Assembly: GCA_022394755.1 (NCBI GenBank)
Contig: JAGFCA010000038.1
Coordinates: forward strand, 1-60,583
Origin: Candidatus Poribacteria bacterium
GTDB lineage: Bacteria; Poribacteria; WGA-4E; WGA-3G
DNA length: 60,583 bases
Direction: 5' to 3'
Position 1 is the first letter of the stretch, and each line of letters opens with the position of its first letter. A program made the translations under genes and the position numbers. A model generated the notes under the pieces. It saw nothing but the letters and a program-made list of their open reading frames with translations, was not told the origin of the DNA and ran no database searches. This document shows positions 52,154-60,583 of this stretch, piece by piece.

Positions 52154-52996
52154 TTATTCGTCTAAACATATAGAAGTCAAACACTGTTCAGCGTAGGTTT
52201 GTAATTCATCCTGTTGGTATTCGTGAAGATAACCTACTGGTGAACATATTAATCTTAGATCATTTATTTTTTTATCTACAGTTTCATGTAAATGTCCAAA
52301 AAGGATATGTGTTATTAACGGTTGCTTTAGACATACTTCACCGATGCCTTCACTCCCCATGTATGCGAGAAAATAATCATAATCCAAGTCTCCCTTGTAA
52401 TGTAAACATTGCCGAAATGGAACATGGTGTGAAACAACAATAATTTTATCAACGATATCCACTATGGAGGCAATATGAGCTGATAGTTTATCCTCAAAAC
52501 TTTTTGCAACTACTTTATCAGAATTCTCCCAATTTGCGTATCGTTTATCGTTCCATATTTTGCCTTTATATTGTTTTTTCTCATACTGTTCCATTGTTAT
52601 ATTGTAATCAGTGGATGCAAATGAATAGTCGTACCACCCTATGGTACCACAGAATCCAATATTCTTTTCAATGTATGGACTATCAATCAATGGATGGAAA
52701 CCGTTTTCACGACATATTTCAGATATAATACCACATTTCTGTGTACTGGTAATTCTACCATTTTTTTTCACCCAAATATCGTGATTCCCTGGAACGAATA
52801 ATTTTCGACATTGTAATTTTGCCTTATTGAATTGATCTAAAATATCAAAGAACTCAGACAAATTTGCCGTAATATCTCCTGCTAAAACAAGAATGTCAAT
52901 TTCAGCATCTTCAATTGCTGAAATTAGAAACGGGATTAGTTCTTTATTTGCTTTCGATGCATCGGCATGAAGGTCAGAAACCACTCCAATTTTCAT
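52154..52996 (-). CDS. Calcineurin-like metallophosphoesterase
   Basis: 280 residues from the ATG at 52996, where the family's first strand begins (MKIGVVSDLHAD); a TTG at 53017 with a weak AGG site would add seven residues. Metal-site motifs in order: SDLH (D-x-H), LAGDIT (GD), VPGNHDIW (GNHD), VVSHHVPF (H) and FGHLHE (GHxH). All dimetal ligands are present. Acts on a phosphoester; cytoplasmic. Target unknown. Confidence 0.88.
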   Translation of the reverse strand: MKIGVVSDLHADASKANKELIPFLISAIEDAEIDILVLAGDITANLSEFFDILDQFNKAKLQCRKLFVPGNHDIWVKKNGRITSTQKCGIISEICRENGFHPLIDSPYIEKNIGFCGTIGWYDYSFASTDYNITMEQYEKKQYKGKIWNDKRYANWENSDKVVAKSFEDKLSAHIASIVDIVDKIIVVSHHVPFRQCLHYKGDLDYDYFLAYMGSEGIGEVCLKQPLITHILFGHLHETVDKKINDLRLICSPVGYLHEYQQDELQTYAEQCLTSICLDE

Positions 52997-53093
52997 TCTG
53001 TTTTTTGAATTAGGCAACTGAACCTACAGAGTCTGTGTAGGCATTTTTCTTTGTAATATAAAGCACATTTTTAGAATATCATACGCACGTAAG

Positions 53094-54533
53094 TTAGTTT
53101 GGTGTCTCAATAATGTCCTTATTGGTAATGCTATTGAACACCTCATCCAAGAATATCCGTATTGCAGACTCATCTTCTTGAAAGCGATCTCTCTGTTTTT
53201 CAAGTGCAGAAATTGAAGGTCTGTCACCTATTTTTGCAATTGCATCAACGAGAGTTAATTGAATGGCAGGATCAACAGTAGAATCCAAAGTCTTAATGAG
53301 AAAGTCCCTTGCAATTTCTCCACCTATTGTTCCCAAAGAAGATACAATTATGTCTTTACCGGCATCATCTGCATCAGTATATACAGAAATGAGTGCATCA
53401 ACTGATGAATCACCAATCCGACTTAATCCTAATCCTGCTTTAAAACGGATACCAGGGATTTCGTTTTTATCTATAAGAACATTCACAAGTGGTTGTATAG
53501 AGGTTTCCGGTTTTAATATTCCTATGATTGACAAACATGCTCGGCGTATTTCCTGATCAGGTTCTTTTGATAATTGTATATGATTTTCTGCAACCTCAAC
53601 AAGATTACCCTCATTAACTTGGTTATATAGCTTGTTAGATCGTTTGCGAAATTGTATCCCGAATGGTGCCTCAAGAGTAGCTGTTTTGGCAGTTGGATCT
53701 ATCATTAAAAGACCAAGGATTTCTGCAGATTCAAGCAATTTTGAGTCAAGATTATCAATAGGCAATTGATTTACATTCTGTTCACGATATTTTGCAAAGA
53801 GTGGATTGAGTCCGCTTAGATTTACCAGTCTTTCCAAACTCTTAACCGCCGATTTACGTAAAGATAACTCAGGATTATTTTGCAATACATCAATCAAAGG
53901 ATTTACTGCCCTTGCATCTCCTAAATTTCCAAGTGCCGTCACAGAAGCGATTTTTACACCAATAAGTTCTGATGTTCTAAACTTGACGGTTGAATTCATC
54001 TTAGCAAATTCAGTAATTGAATCCTTATAATCTGCGAGACTAAAGATTTTCCTCTCATCTTCTAACTTTTCTATTATATCCCCAACTTGTAATTCAGCAT
54101 TATTAGAAGCAGGTGTTCCTTGTAGGATATTTTTTATTTTAAGAGTATTGCTTCCTTCTACCTCAATGCCAACTTTATCCCCAAGCTGTCGTATAGCAAT
54201 TCGAATTGGGGGTTTATCTTTAACATAGAGAAGCAAGTTGTTGTCTTTAGCAATTGCTTTTTTTATTGATTTTTTGAAATCAGTTGGACTGTTAACAGGA
54301 TACTCGCCTATGATATAAGAAATTAGTTCTCCAGGTACCAGATTCGCCTTTTCTGCTGGTCCATTTGGTGTAATCTTCTTGATAACTACTCCACTTGTGG
54401 ACCATCTGTTTTCCAAATCTTTATCAAGTTGCTGGACTTCCATTTTAGAATAATCATCATAGTAAGTATTTTCGCAGCCTAAAACTAAGAGTAGTGTAAC
54501 AAAAAAGAAAATAATAGGAATATACCTATACAT
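53094..54533 (-). CDS. Lipoprotein with PDZ and HEAT repeats
   Basis: 479 residues from the ATG at 54533 (AAAGGAAG upstream). Lipobox VLGC gives a lipidated Cys near 21. Two PDZ-like domains follow: GVVIKKITPNGPAEKANLVPG (about 50-69 within it) and IKNILQGTPASNNAELQVGD (about 130-150). The rest (about 190-465) is HEAT-like helical repeats: IASVTALGNLGDARAVNPLI, GLSRIGDSSVDALI, IVSSLGTIGGEIARDFLI. Probably an envelope scaffold that binds peptide termini and larger partners. The next gene upstream is also a HEAT lipoprotein, and the two look like one functional unit. Confidence 0.8.
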   Translation of the reverse strand: MYRYIPIIFFFVTLLLVLGCENTYYDDYSKMEVQQLDKDLENRWSTSGVVIKKITPNGPAEKANLVPGELISYIIGEYPVNSPTDFKKSIKKAIAKDNNLLLYVKDKPPIRIAIRQLGDKVGIEVEGSNTLKIKNILQGTPASNNAELQVGDIIEKLEDERKIFSLADYKDSITEFAKMNSTVKFRTSELIGVKIASVTALGNLGDARAVNPLIDVLQNNPELSLRKSAVKSLERLVNLSGLNPLFAKYREQNVNQLPIDNLDSKLLESAEILGLLMIDPTAKTATLEAPFGIQFRKRSNKLYNQVNEGNLVEVAENHIQLSKEPDQEIRRACLSIIGILKPETSIQPLVNVLIDKNEIPGIRFKAGLGLSRIGDSSVDALISVYTDADDAGKDIIVSSLGTIGGEIARDFLIKTLDSTVDPAIQLTLVDAIAKIGDRPSISALEKQRDRFQEDESAIRIFLDEVFNSITNKDIIETPN

Positions 54534-54595
54534 CAAGCTTCCTTTCAAAATGGATGTTGTGAGTAATTTCATTGAAATAAATCCAAGTTCGCTGA

Positions 54596-55483
54596 TTAAT
54601 TCTGAAAATTAACTACTACTTCACGAGTACTTTTCTCTTTTAATGCATCTAATAAAGGTTGTACCGCTTTTTCATCCCCAAGAGTTGACAATGCTCGAAT
54701 CGCATCCACTCGCAAAGAAGATCCTTTATTTTTCGTGATCTTAACGAGTTCTGGAACAGCCTTTCCACCAATTTTTCCGAGTGCAGCAACAGCCAATTGT
54801 CGTACTTCAGGTTCTTCTCGATCAGCTTCACGTTTGGCTGAGCCCGATTCAACTATAATAGCCAGGACTGGAATTGCATCTTCACTACGAATTTCACCCA
54901 ATGCTTTTACTACATTAAGACGTGTTCCCATCTGTTTGTGTTTTAATATGTCTATCAACAATGGAACAATAGTAGTGGGATCCGACTTACCAATATTTGC
55001 CATCACCCAGTGTGCATCATGTCGATCTCTATTGTCATTTGACTTTATTGCTTTTTCAAGTTGTTTTAAAAGCTGTTTTCTGTCCCCCTGCTGGTAAACA
55101 AGTGTCAGAGCTTCTAATGCAGCTTTCTGTACACTAACATCATCGTCTCTAAGTGTGTCAAAAATCAAGATTTCAAGATATTCAGATGGATCTTCTTGAT
55201 ATGCCTTAAACATATGCTGTCCACGTTTAGCGATTGATGCGTTGATCCAGTCAGCTTGCTCATTATCATAAAATTCTTGCGAATCGTAAAAACCGAGTAG
55301 ATAATGTGCTTCGGCATTATTAGAATCCATTTGAATAGCCATTTTAAATTCACTAACAGCTCGTTCTTCTTTTCTACGTTTATCAGATTTAATTAATTCT
55401 TTACCTTTTGCCAAGTGTTCATTTTGGTTTCCACAACCTATAACAAAAAGTATAAGGGCAATTAATAAACATATTTTCTTCAT
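54596..55483 (-). CDS. Lipoprotein with TPR-like and HEAT repeats
   Basis: 295 residues. Lipobox VIGC (Cys17). A TPR-like pair (AVSEFKMAIQMDSNNAEAHY, about 43-62) is followed by HEAT repeats: VQKAALEALTLVYQ, ARLNVVKALGEIRSEDAI-like (positions about 190-205), VRQLAVAALGKIGGKAVPEL and LRVDAIRALSTLGDEKAVQP. Similar in build to the C-terminal half of its neighbour. Envelope-facing adaptor of unknown partner. Confidence 0.8.
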   Translation of the reverse strand: MKKICLLIALILFVIGCGNQNEHLAKGKELIKSDKRRKEERAVSEFKMAIQMDSNNAEAHYLLGFYDSQEFYDNEQADWINASIAKRGQHMFKAYQEDPSEYLEILIFDTLRDDDVSVQKAALEALTLVYQQGDRKQLLKQLEKAIKSNDNRDRHDAHWVMANIGKSDPTTIVPLLIDILKHKQMGTRLNVVKALGEIRSEDAIPVLAIIVESGSAKREADREEPEVRQLAVAALGKIGGKAVPELVKITKNKGSSLRVDAIRALSTLGDEKAVQPLLDALKEKSTREVVVNFQN

Positions 55484-55544
55484 ATTTAGGTACCAGTCTC
55501 TATTTAATAATATTCTCTACATATCTTATTCAGGAAAATCGTAA

Positions 55545-56099
55545 TTAATTCTCAGCTAATAAACTTTGCTGTTCAGCCTCCGGAGCATCCTGTTCTTGGA
55601 TGTCAGTTTCTTCATCAGGAACATCATCCACACTTTCGGGTTCAACTTCATCATCTGAAATAGGTTTTTCTAAAATGACAATTGGCTTCTCTGCAAAACC
55701 CCAGTCCTTATATCTTTGTATGACAGGATTATCTGTGGCATTGAGTTCTATTTCCAGCGAATTCAAACCTTCATCTTTTGCTGCAGATTCTGCAGCTGCA
55801 ATCAAGTGGTCAGCCACACCTAATAAACGAAAAGGTCCAGAGACTGCGAGATTACATATCTGTCCTATTCCTTGTTTTGTTGGATGTTGTTCAACAGAAA
55901 TGTGGCCAACCGCATAACCACTTGCATCTGCCACCAATCGTATCGTACTGTTACCATCCGATAGGTCGGACTTTAATTCTTCAGCGACTTTTTCTTCTGT
56001 TTGATCTGGGAAACAGTAAGTTTGTAAATGAGCAGCATCATCTTCATTGGCAATTCGTACTTGTAATTTTCCAATCAGTTCAAAATCTTTATTATCCAT
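55545..56099 (-). CDS. GNAT-family N-acetyltransferase with acidic tail
   Basis: 184 residues from the ATG at 56099, which has GGAGG 5 bases upstream (a TTG at 56111 overlaps that site). GNAT fold: VRIANEDDAAHL start, GYAVGHISVEQ strand, ICNLAVSGPFRLLGVADHLI as the acetyl-CoA-binding region (the usual RxxGxG/A reads RLLGVA), and NPVIQRYKDWGF. The last 40 residues are highly acidic (EVEPESVDDVPDEETD), outside the fold. First gene of the minus-strand run. Acceptor unknown. Confidence 0.82.
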   Translation of the reverse strand: MDNKDFELIGKLQVRIANEDDAAHLQTYCFPDQTEEKVAEELKSDLSDGNSTIRLVADASGYAVGHISVEQHPTKQGIGQICNLAVSGPFRLLGVADHLIAAAESAAKDEGLNSLEIELNATDNPVIQRYKDWGFAEKPIVILEKPISDDEVEPESVDDVPDEETDIQEQDAPEAEQQSLLAEN

Positions 56100-56345
56100 A
56101 TTCGCCTCCAAGATTATTTAATACAAAGTATGGAATATTGCATCTGATATATAATCGTAAACTCAGTACAAGGAGTGTTTGTGTGTAGTCTTAATATTAA
56201 AACATTGTCTATTAATTTGTAAATATCATTCCCATACCTTGTTGATGTAATTTTAAACCACACCGAAATTCTGTCTTAAGATACATATTACCTTATGTAC
56301 CGTGGTTATATAGGTACAACTTAAAGCCTAATATTCTTTCAACAC

Positions 56346-58772
56346 TTATAAAATTGTATTATCTGTTGTTTCAGTGAAATCGGTGCTTTCTATAGGTGTT
56401 TCTATATCTTGCTCCTGTCCAATTCTTAATTGTCTCTCAGCATCTACTATATCACGATTAATTTTACCAATACATCTATTAAGTTTCTCAGTTAATGTTG
56501 TGTGTCCAGACATGGACCTTCGAATCTGTCGTAGTTGATCAATCACTAATCTAAATGATCTTACAAAATCACCATCATCAATATCCGCATATTCGGGTAA
56601 TTTATCGAATGAACAACCTCGACTCCAAGCCAACATAGCAGTACATAAACGTGTTTCCAAATATGGAACCAATTCGGTAACCTTTAGTTTTTCTTCTAAT
56701 TCTCGTATGTTAACTATCTCGTCTGTCGCAGCACCAATAATAGATAACATCTTTTTTTCTTTAAGTTTCTTAAAATATCCATCTTTTCTTGGTTCTGATA
56801 CAATAGTTATCATAAGACAATTGATTTCATCCTCTGTCATCCGTTCGAAAAAACCACTATACAATAATTGAGTTAATTGGAGTTCATATCCATAAATATG
56901 CGATGCAGTGTTTCCTCGTGGAAGCAGTGTCTCAGATTCAATATAACCAAGCGATTTAAGTACATTAAGGCGCGCCTCAATTTGGTCCTGATGGTAACTT
57001 TCTATAGATGTCTTTTTCTTTTTTAGATTTATTACATATTGTTCTTGTTTCCTAATTGCCTGATACCTATTAAGACACTGTTTTCGTTGATGACATTCAT
57101 AACAAAGATTATTTGCAAGTTCATTTTGCAATTTTTTCATCTTATAATTAATAGGCGAAAATTTCTTTTTTCTTTCTTTTTTTCCAGATTTTCCTTTGGG
57201 CAATCGTGATTTTAGTGTGGCTAATTCTACATACAATCTTTCAAGTGAATCATCTGTATTACGTTTTTGTCTATAGTATCCTTCAATCTGTCTACTGGCA
57301 TCAATATGATCATGTATGCAGGTTGGAGGTGGTAATTGAGTTTGTTTCTTATCTTGTTGGTCAATCTGTTTTTTTATATCATCAATTCTTTTGAAATTTT
57401 GATGATTACTAAGACTCATTGTATAAACATCATATATACCTTCTCCGAATTTCTCATACAAATTTAGAATGCTTGAATATGATAAATTAAACTGGCTATT
57501 GATGGGTTCAATATTTTTTGAAACTGCTTTATTAACTTCAGGAAAAGTTGCATATACCGGTTCAATTTGTGAATAGACATACCCGATTTTGTCAATACCT
57601 CGTCTACCAGCTCTTCCAGCCATCTGGTGATATTCTTGTGCCTTAAGATACCGAAAATTTACACCATCGAATTTCTCAAGACTGTCAAAAACAACTGTGC
57701 ATGCCGGCATATTAATACCAACTGCGAATGTTTCTGTGGTAAATAACAACTGGATTAAACCGGATGTAAATAACCTTTCAACTACCTCTTTGAGAGTTGG
57801 TAACATCCCTGCATGATGATATGCTATTCCACATTGAATTAATTTTCGAAATTCCTCTATCTTCTTCTCCTCAACAATATCAAATTGTCTACAGAGTGTA
57901 TCGAATTTATCTAAAATCAATTCTCTCTTTTCTTCATCAAGAAAGTTAGGTTCACCTAAGGATGAATAATATTGTGCATTACCTTCACATCTTTTGCGGC
58001 TAAAACAAAAATATAAACATGGAAGTCGTTTCTTTTCATATAAGTAAGGGAGAAGTTCGGTAGGAAGAATACCTTTGGGAATGATATTACTATTTTGTTC
58101 TTTATCTTTTGAATTGTTGCCCTCTTTTTTACGACTATTCTTCTTAGCAATTTTCCGTAAATCTTTTAGATGTTCTAAGTTTCCAATACCAAAGCCTTGA
58201 TAGTAAAGATTGTGATCTAAAGGAACAGGTCTTTCTAATTCCTCTACCACAGCGATTTCAATATCTCTAACACTCTGCATCCATTCCGCGAAAGACCGTA
58301 TATTAGGTATAGTAGCACTCAGACTAACGAATTTAATATGTTGTGGTGCGAAGATAATACTCTCTTCCCAAACTGTACCACGTTCAATATCATTTATATA
58401 ATGAATTTCATCAAAGATCACATAAGATACATCTTGCAATCTGTCAATGTCATCAAAGATTGTGTTCCTGAATATCTCAGTCGTCATTAATATAATTTGC
58501 GCATATGGGTTAAGGACTACATCACCGGTAACAATTCCAATTCTATCACCATATACAGATTGGAAATCTCTATACTTTTGGTTACTTAGTGCTTTAATTG
58601 GTGCAGTATATATGACACGATTGTTGGTTTGAAGACATTTTTCTACAGCATATTCTGCAATAACTGTTTTTCCAGCACCCGTAGGTGCGGTTACTATCAC
58701 GGATATATCACGATTAATCGCTTCAATTGCTTCTTTTTGAAACAAATCAAGAGTGTAACCTTTGTATTGCAT
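56346..58772 (-). CDS. Ski2/Mtr4/HelY-like DEAD/DEAH-box RNA helicase
   Basis: 808 residues from the ATG at 58772 (GGAG 5 bases upstream; the open frame extends to 58832). Helicase motifs: I APTGAGKT (29-36), Ia TAPIKALSNQK (57-67), II DEIH (121-124), III SATIPN (152-157), VI QMAGRAGRRG (about 395-405). The Ski2-like layout continues with a Cys cluster CYECHQRKQC (about 585) and a C-terminal helical bundle like the DSHCT domain (DGDFVRSFRLVIDQLRQIRR). Bacterial relatives include HelY. Likely acts in RNA processing or decay, moving 3' to 5' as is known of the family. Confidence 0.88.
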   Translation of the reverse strand: MQYKGYTLDLFQKEAIEAINRDISVIVTAPTGAGKTVIAEYAVEKCLQTNNRVIYTAPIKALSNQKYRDFQSVYGDRIGIVTGDVVLNPYAQIILMTTEIFRNTIFDDIDRLQDVSYVIFDEIHYINDIERGTVWEESIIFAPQHIKFVSLSATIPNIRSFAEWMQSVRDIEIAVVEELERPVPLDHNLYYQGFGIGNLEHLKDLRKIAKKNSRKKEGNNSKDKEQNSNIIPKGILPTELLPYLYEKKRLPCLYFCFSRKRCEGNAQYYSSLGEPNFLDEEKRELILDKFDTLCRQFDIVEEKKIEEFRKLIQCGIAYHHAGMLPTLKEVVERLFTSGLIQLLFTTETFAVGINMPACTVVFDSLEKFDGVNFRYLKAQEYHQMAGRAGRRGIDKIGYVYSQIEPVYATFPEVNKAVSKNIEPINSQFNLSYSSILNLYEKFGEGIYDVYTMSLSNHQNFKRIDDIKKQIDQQDKKQTQLPPPTCIHDHIDASRQIEGYYRQKRNTDDSLERLYVELATLKSRLPKGKSGKKERKKKFSPINYKMKKLQNELANNLCYECHQRKQCLNRYQAIRKQEQYVINLKKKKTSIESYHQDQIEARLNVLKSLGYIESETLLPRGNTASHIYGYELQLTQLLYSGFFERMTEDEINCLMITIVSEPRKDGYFKKLKEKKMLSIIGAATDEIVNIRELEEKLKVTELVPYLETRLCTAMLAWSRGCSFDKLPEYADIDDGDFVRSFRLVIDQLRQIRRSMSGHTTLTEKLNRCIGKINRDIVDAERQLRIGQEQDIETPIESTDFTETTDNTIL

Positions 58773-59392
58773 TAATGCTCCGTTAATCAAAATATCAAAG
58801 ATTAGTATAACGAATGAAAAAGAAATTGTCAAGAATGATAAATGGCTATAATTGTGTATTTCTATATCACAATAATCGTCATTTATGTGTAATACCGTAT
58901 CTCAAAAATTACTGTCCTTTTTTCGTGAAAGGGAACATGCAATTAAATCTAATTCAAGAATAATACTCTATAGGAACGTATTTATGTAATGGAATATAAT
59001 TTATTGGATTTGGTATAGTATGATGAAAAAGAAAATTCAGGTATAATTCTATGGGCAGTTCAGAACAGGTTGGTGTAGAATTTATACACTCTGTAATTTA
59101 TGGGTTGGTGCTGGAAATAAAACTAAAAATTAGAATGGACAGTCCACTATTGGATGGTCCATTCTAATTTTGTTTGGAATTAAATAAATTCTATCAATTG
59201 AAATTTTTAATCAAGGATATCAACAATAGATCAATCACGTTTCAGGAATTTATGGCATGAAAGATTTATATTATTCACAAGATTAGCAATGTCGACTACT
59301 GCTCAAGGTAATAGTTTTTGGATAATTGCATATATCAAAAGACGACCTGAAAATTTAGCATGAACTATCCTCAATCCCAATACTATCAAATT
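58773..59392. other. Gene-free 620-base stretch
   Basis: Holds the hairpin at 59128-59169; otherwise AT-rich, nothing coding. Confidence 0.5.
59128..59169. terminator. Hairpin with 13-base stem
   Basis: AATTAGAATGGAC (59128-59140) pairs with GTCCATTCTAATT (59157-59169); the loop contains a second AGTCCA/TGGAT pair. T-rich sequence borders both sides, so it could end transcription in either direction; it lies 224 bases past the LRR gene. Confidence 0.65.
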
Positions 59393-60467
59393 CTATTTTC
59401 TTATATACATTTTTCGTGTCGCTTCAAAATCACCAGCTATAAATTTATAGAAGTAAATACCTGTAGCAACCTTCTCACCGAGGTCGTTTCTACCATCCCA
59501 ATAGGCTGCACGGTTCCGCTCCCTGTAGAATCCAGCAGCTTGTCTACCCAATTCCAATCGTCGAACGGAAATACCTCGTATATCGTATACTACTATTGTA
59601 ACATTCGAATGTTTCTCCAACTGATAAGGGATCCAGGTTTCTGGGTTGAATGGATTTGGGTAGTTAGGAAGTAGAGCAGTCGTATGTGGATCTCTACCCA
59701 ATTGGTTTGGTGCTCCTACACCAGTGTTTAATATTGTTATTGGAAGGTCACTGTCTTTTTGTAACTCAATTCCACCAATAGAGGATGGCATTTCCGGTAA
59801 TGTACCAATATTCACCGTAACTGGTTCTGTAGTTCCTGCGGTGCGTGTAACTGTAATTGTACTACTTTCTGTTGAACCTGTTGGAATGGTTACAGAAGTG
59901 GAACCATCTGAGATAGTTCCATTAGTGACAATAATAGGTAAATCCATATTAAATACTGCTCCTAAATCTACAGTTGCTTTAAACTGTCCATCAGCTACTT
60001 TTACAAGAGAAAGGGTAAAATCTATCGTCACCTCAGGATCGCCAACATATAATGTTGTCAGAGAAGTTAATCCAGAAAAAACACCCGCAGGTAAACTTTC
60101 AACACCAGAATTATAAAATCTAAGAACTTTAAGCGATGATAAGCCATTGAATATACCATCAGGTAGACTGGTTAAAGAGAAATTATTCACATCTGAAAAA
60201 CTCAGTACTGACAAACTTGATAAGCCGGAAAATACCTCTTCATCAAGGCTTGTTAGTCCCATATTACTCAAAACTAAGGTACTGAGTGATGAGAGTCCAG
60301 TAAAGATTCCTTCGGGTAATGAAGTAATTTTCCTGTTTTTTGATAGTGAAATTTTCGTAAGGGCACTTAGTCCATCAAACAAACCGTCCGGAATGCTTCT
60401 TAGATCATTACTAGTTAAATCAATTTCCTGTAGAGATGTAAGTCCATCAAATAAGTCTGCAGGAATA
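59393..60467 (-). CDS. LRR exoprotein, 3' part, interrupted by an IS630 copy
   Basis: About 358 codons up to the insertion point. At least seven leucine-rich repeats (e.g. SSLSTLVLSNMGLTSLDEEV), then the beta-rich segment also found in the giant adhesin (VDLGAVFNMDLPIIVTNGTI), then the NYPNPFNPETWIPYQL domain ending TRKMYIRK. The frame is intact to 60467 and reads on into the mobile element to a stop at 60479-60481. The signal peptide and first repeats must lie on the far side of the element, outside the window. As it stands, the gene is disrupted. Confidence 0.8.
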
Positions 60468-60583
60468 CTAGTGCTTAGTCAAGTGATAATCGATGGGTAT
60501 AGTCGTTTTAGTTTTATACGTGCATCATCTGTAGTAAACCTCCAACTTGTTTTGGTCTGTTTTTCATTTCTTCTGTTTTGCCA
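60468..60583 (-). mobile_element. 3' end of an IS630-family element at the right edge
   Basis: Exact reverse complement of 2-117. The boundary reads CTAG then TATTCC of the LRR gene, matching the CTAG target and TA duplication of IS630-type elements. The remainder is outside the window. Confidence 0.75.
60479..60583 (-). CDS. IS630-family transposase, C-terminal fragment (partial)
   Basis: Enters from the right edge on the minus strand and ends in a TGA at 60479-60481. Encodes the same last 34 residues as 2-106, including DDARIKLKRLYPS. Confidence 0.7.
   Translation of the reverse strand, partial: WQNRRNEKQTKTSWRFTTDDARIKLKRLYPSIIT

Overview
The window is AT-rich (roughly 36-38% GC by eye). 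Its protein repertoire resembles Candidatus Poribacteria, the sponge-associated phylum. The signs are phytanoyl-CoA dioxygenase-like and Gfo/Idh/MocA genes, LamG, LRR and cadherin secreted proteins, and a C-terminal domain of the PNPFNPETWIPYQL type. This assignment rests on recognition only; no search was run. Both edges carry the same inward-pointing 3' end of an IS630-family element (2-117 is the exact reverse complement of 60468-60583). The window therefore looks like one draft contig broken inside a repeated insertion sequence.

Layout. (1) 0.2-14.9 kb is gene-poor and repeat-rich. It holds a membrane protein, a metzincin-LRR-cadherin exoprotein, two DUF2280-like paralogues, three paralogous His-rich lipoproteins plus a decayed fourth copy, two IS5-type transposase remnants and several MITE-like elements, one nested inside another. 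(2) 14.9-24.0 kb is one giant exported adhesin gene (about 3,030 codons, three LRR blocks, about 21 cadherin repeats, C-terminal sorting-like domain), split by a single-base frameshift. (3) 24.9-28.0 kb is a type ISP-like restriction-modification enzyme, also split by a one-base frameshift in a T7 run, followed by a MITE. (4) 29.2-35.3 kb is a seven-gene + strand operon: cytochrome c, Gfo/Idh oxidoreductase, PhyH oxygenase, TIM-barrel isomerase, RraA-type aldolase, M14 peptidase, enolase-superfamily enzyme. (5) 35.4-41.9 kb on the - strand has two LamG exoproteins (one frameshifted), a ThDP enzyme, two tandem PhyH oxygenases and a second Gfo/Idh enzyme. A + strand acetyl-xylan-esterase-like hydrolase follows at 42.4-44.4 kb. 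Regions 4-5 together suggest oxidative catabolism of a sugar, sugar acid or related small molecule. (6) 44.4-50.9 kb has two ammonium transporters, two paralogous small outer-membrane beta-barrel candidates and a GT39-like glycosyltransferase. (7) 51.0-56.1 kb is a - strand run of trpF, cupin, metallophosphoesterase, PDZ-HEAT lipoprotein, TPR-HEAT lipoprotein and GNAT acetyltransferase. (8) 56.3-58.8 kb is a Ski2/HelY-like helicase. (9) 59.4-60.5 kb is the 3' part of an LRR exoprotein interrupted by the right-hand IS630 copy.

Most notable: the amplified His-rich lipoprotein family with its co-duplicated flanks and upstream palindrome; the ammonium transporter/outer-membrane barrel neighbourhood; two kinds of shared C-terminal tail on otherwise unrelated exported proteins; and three genes broken by the same type of one-base homopolymer loss, which looks more like sequencing error than biology. 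No tRNA, rRNA or CRISPR array was seen.
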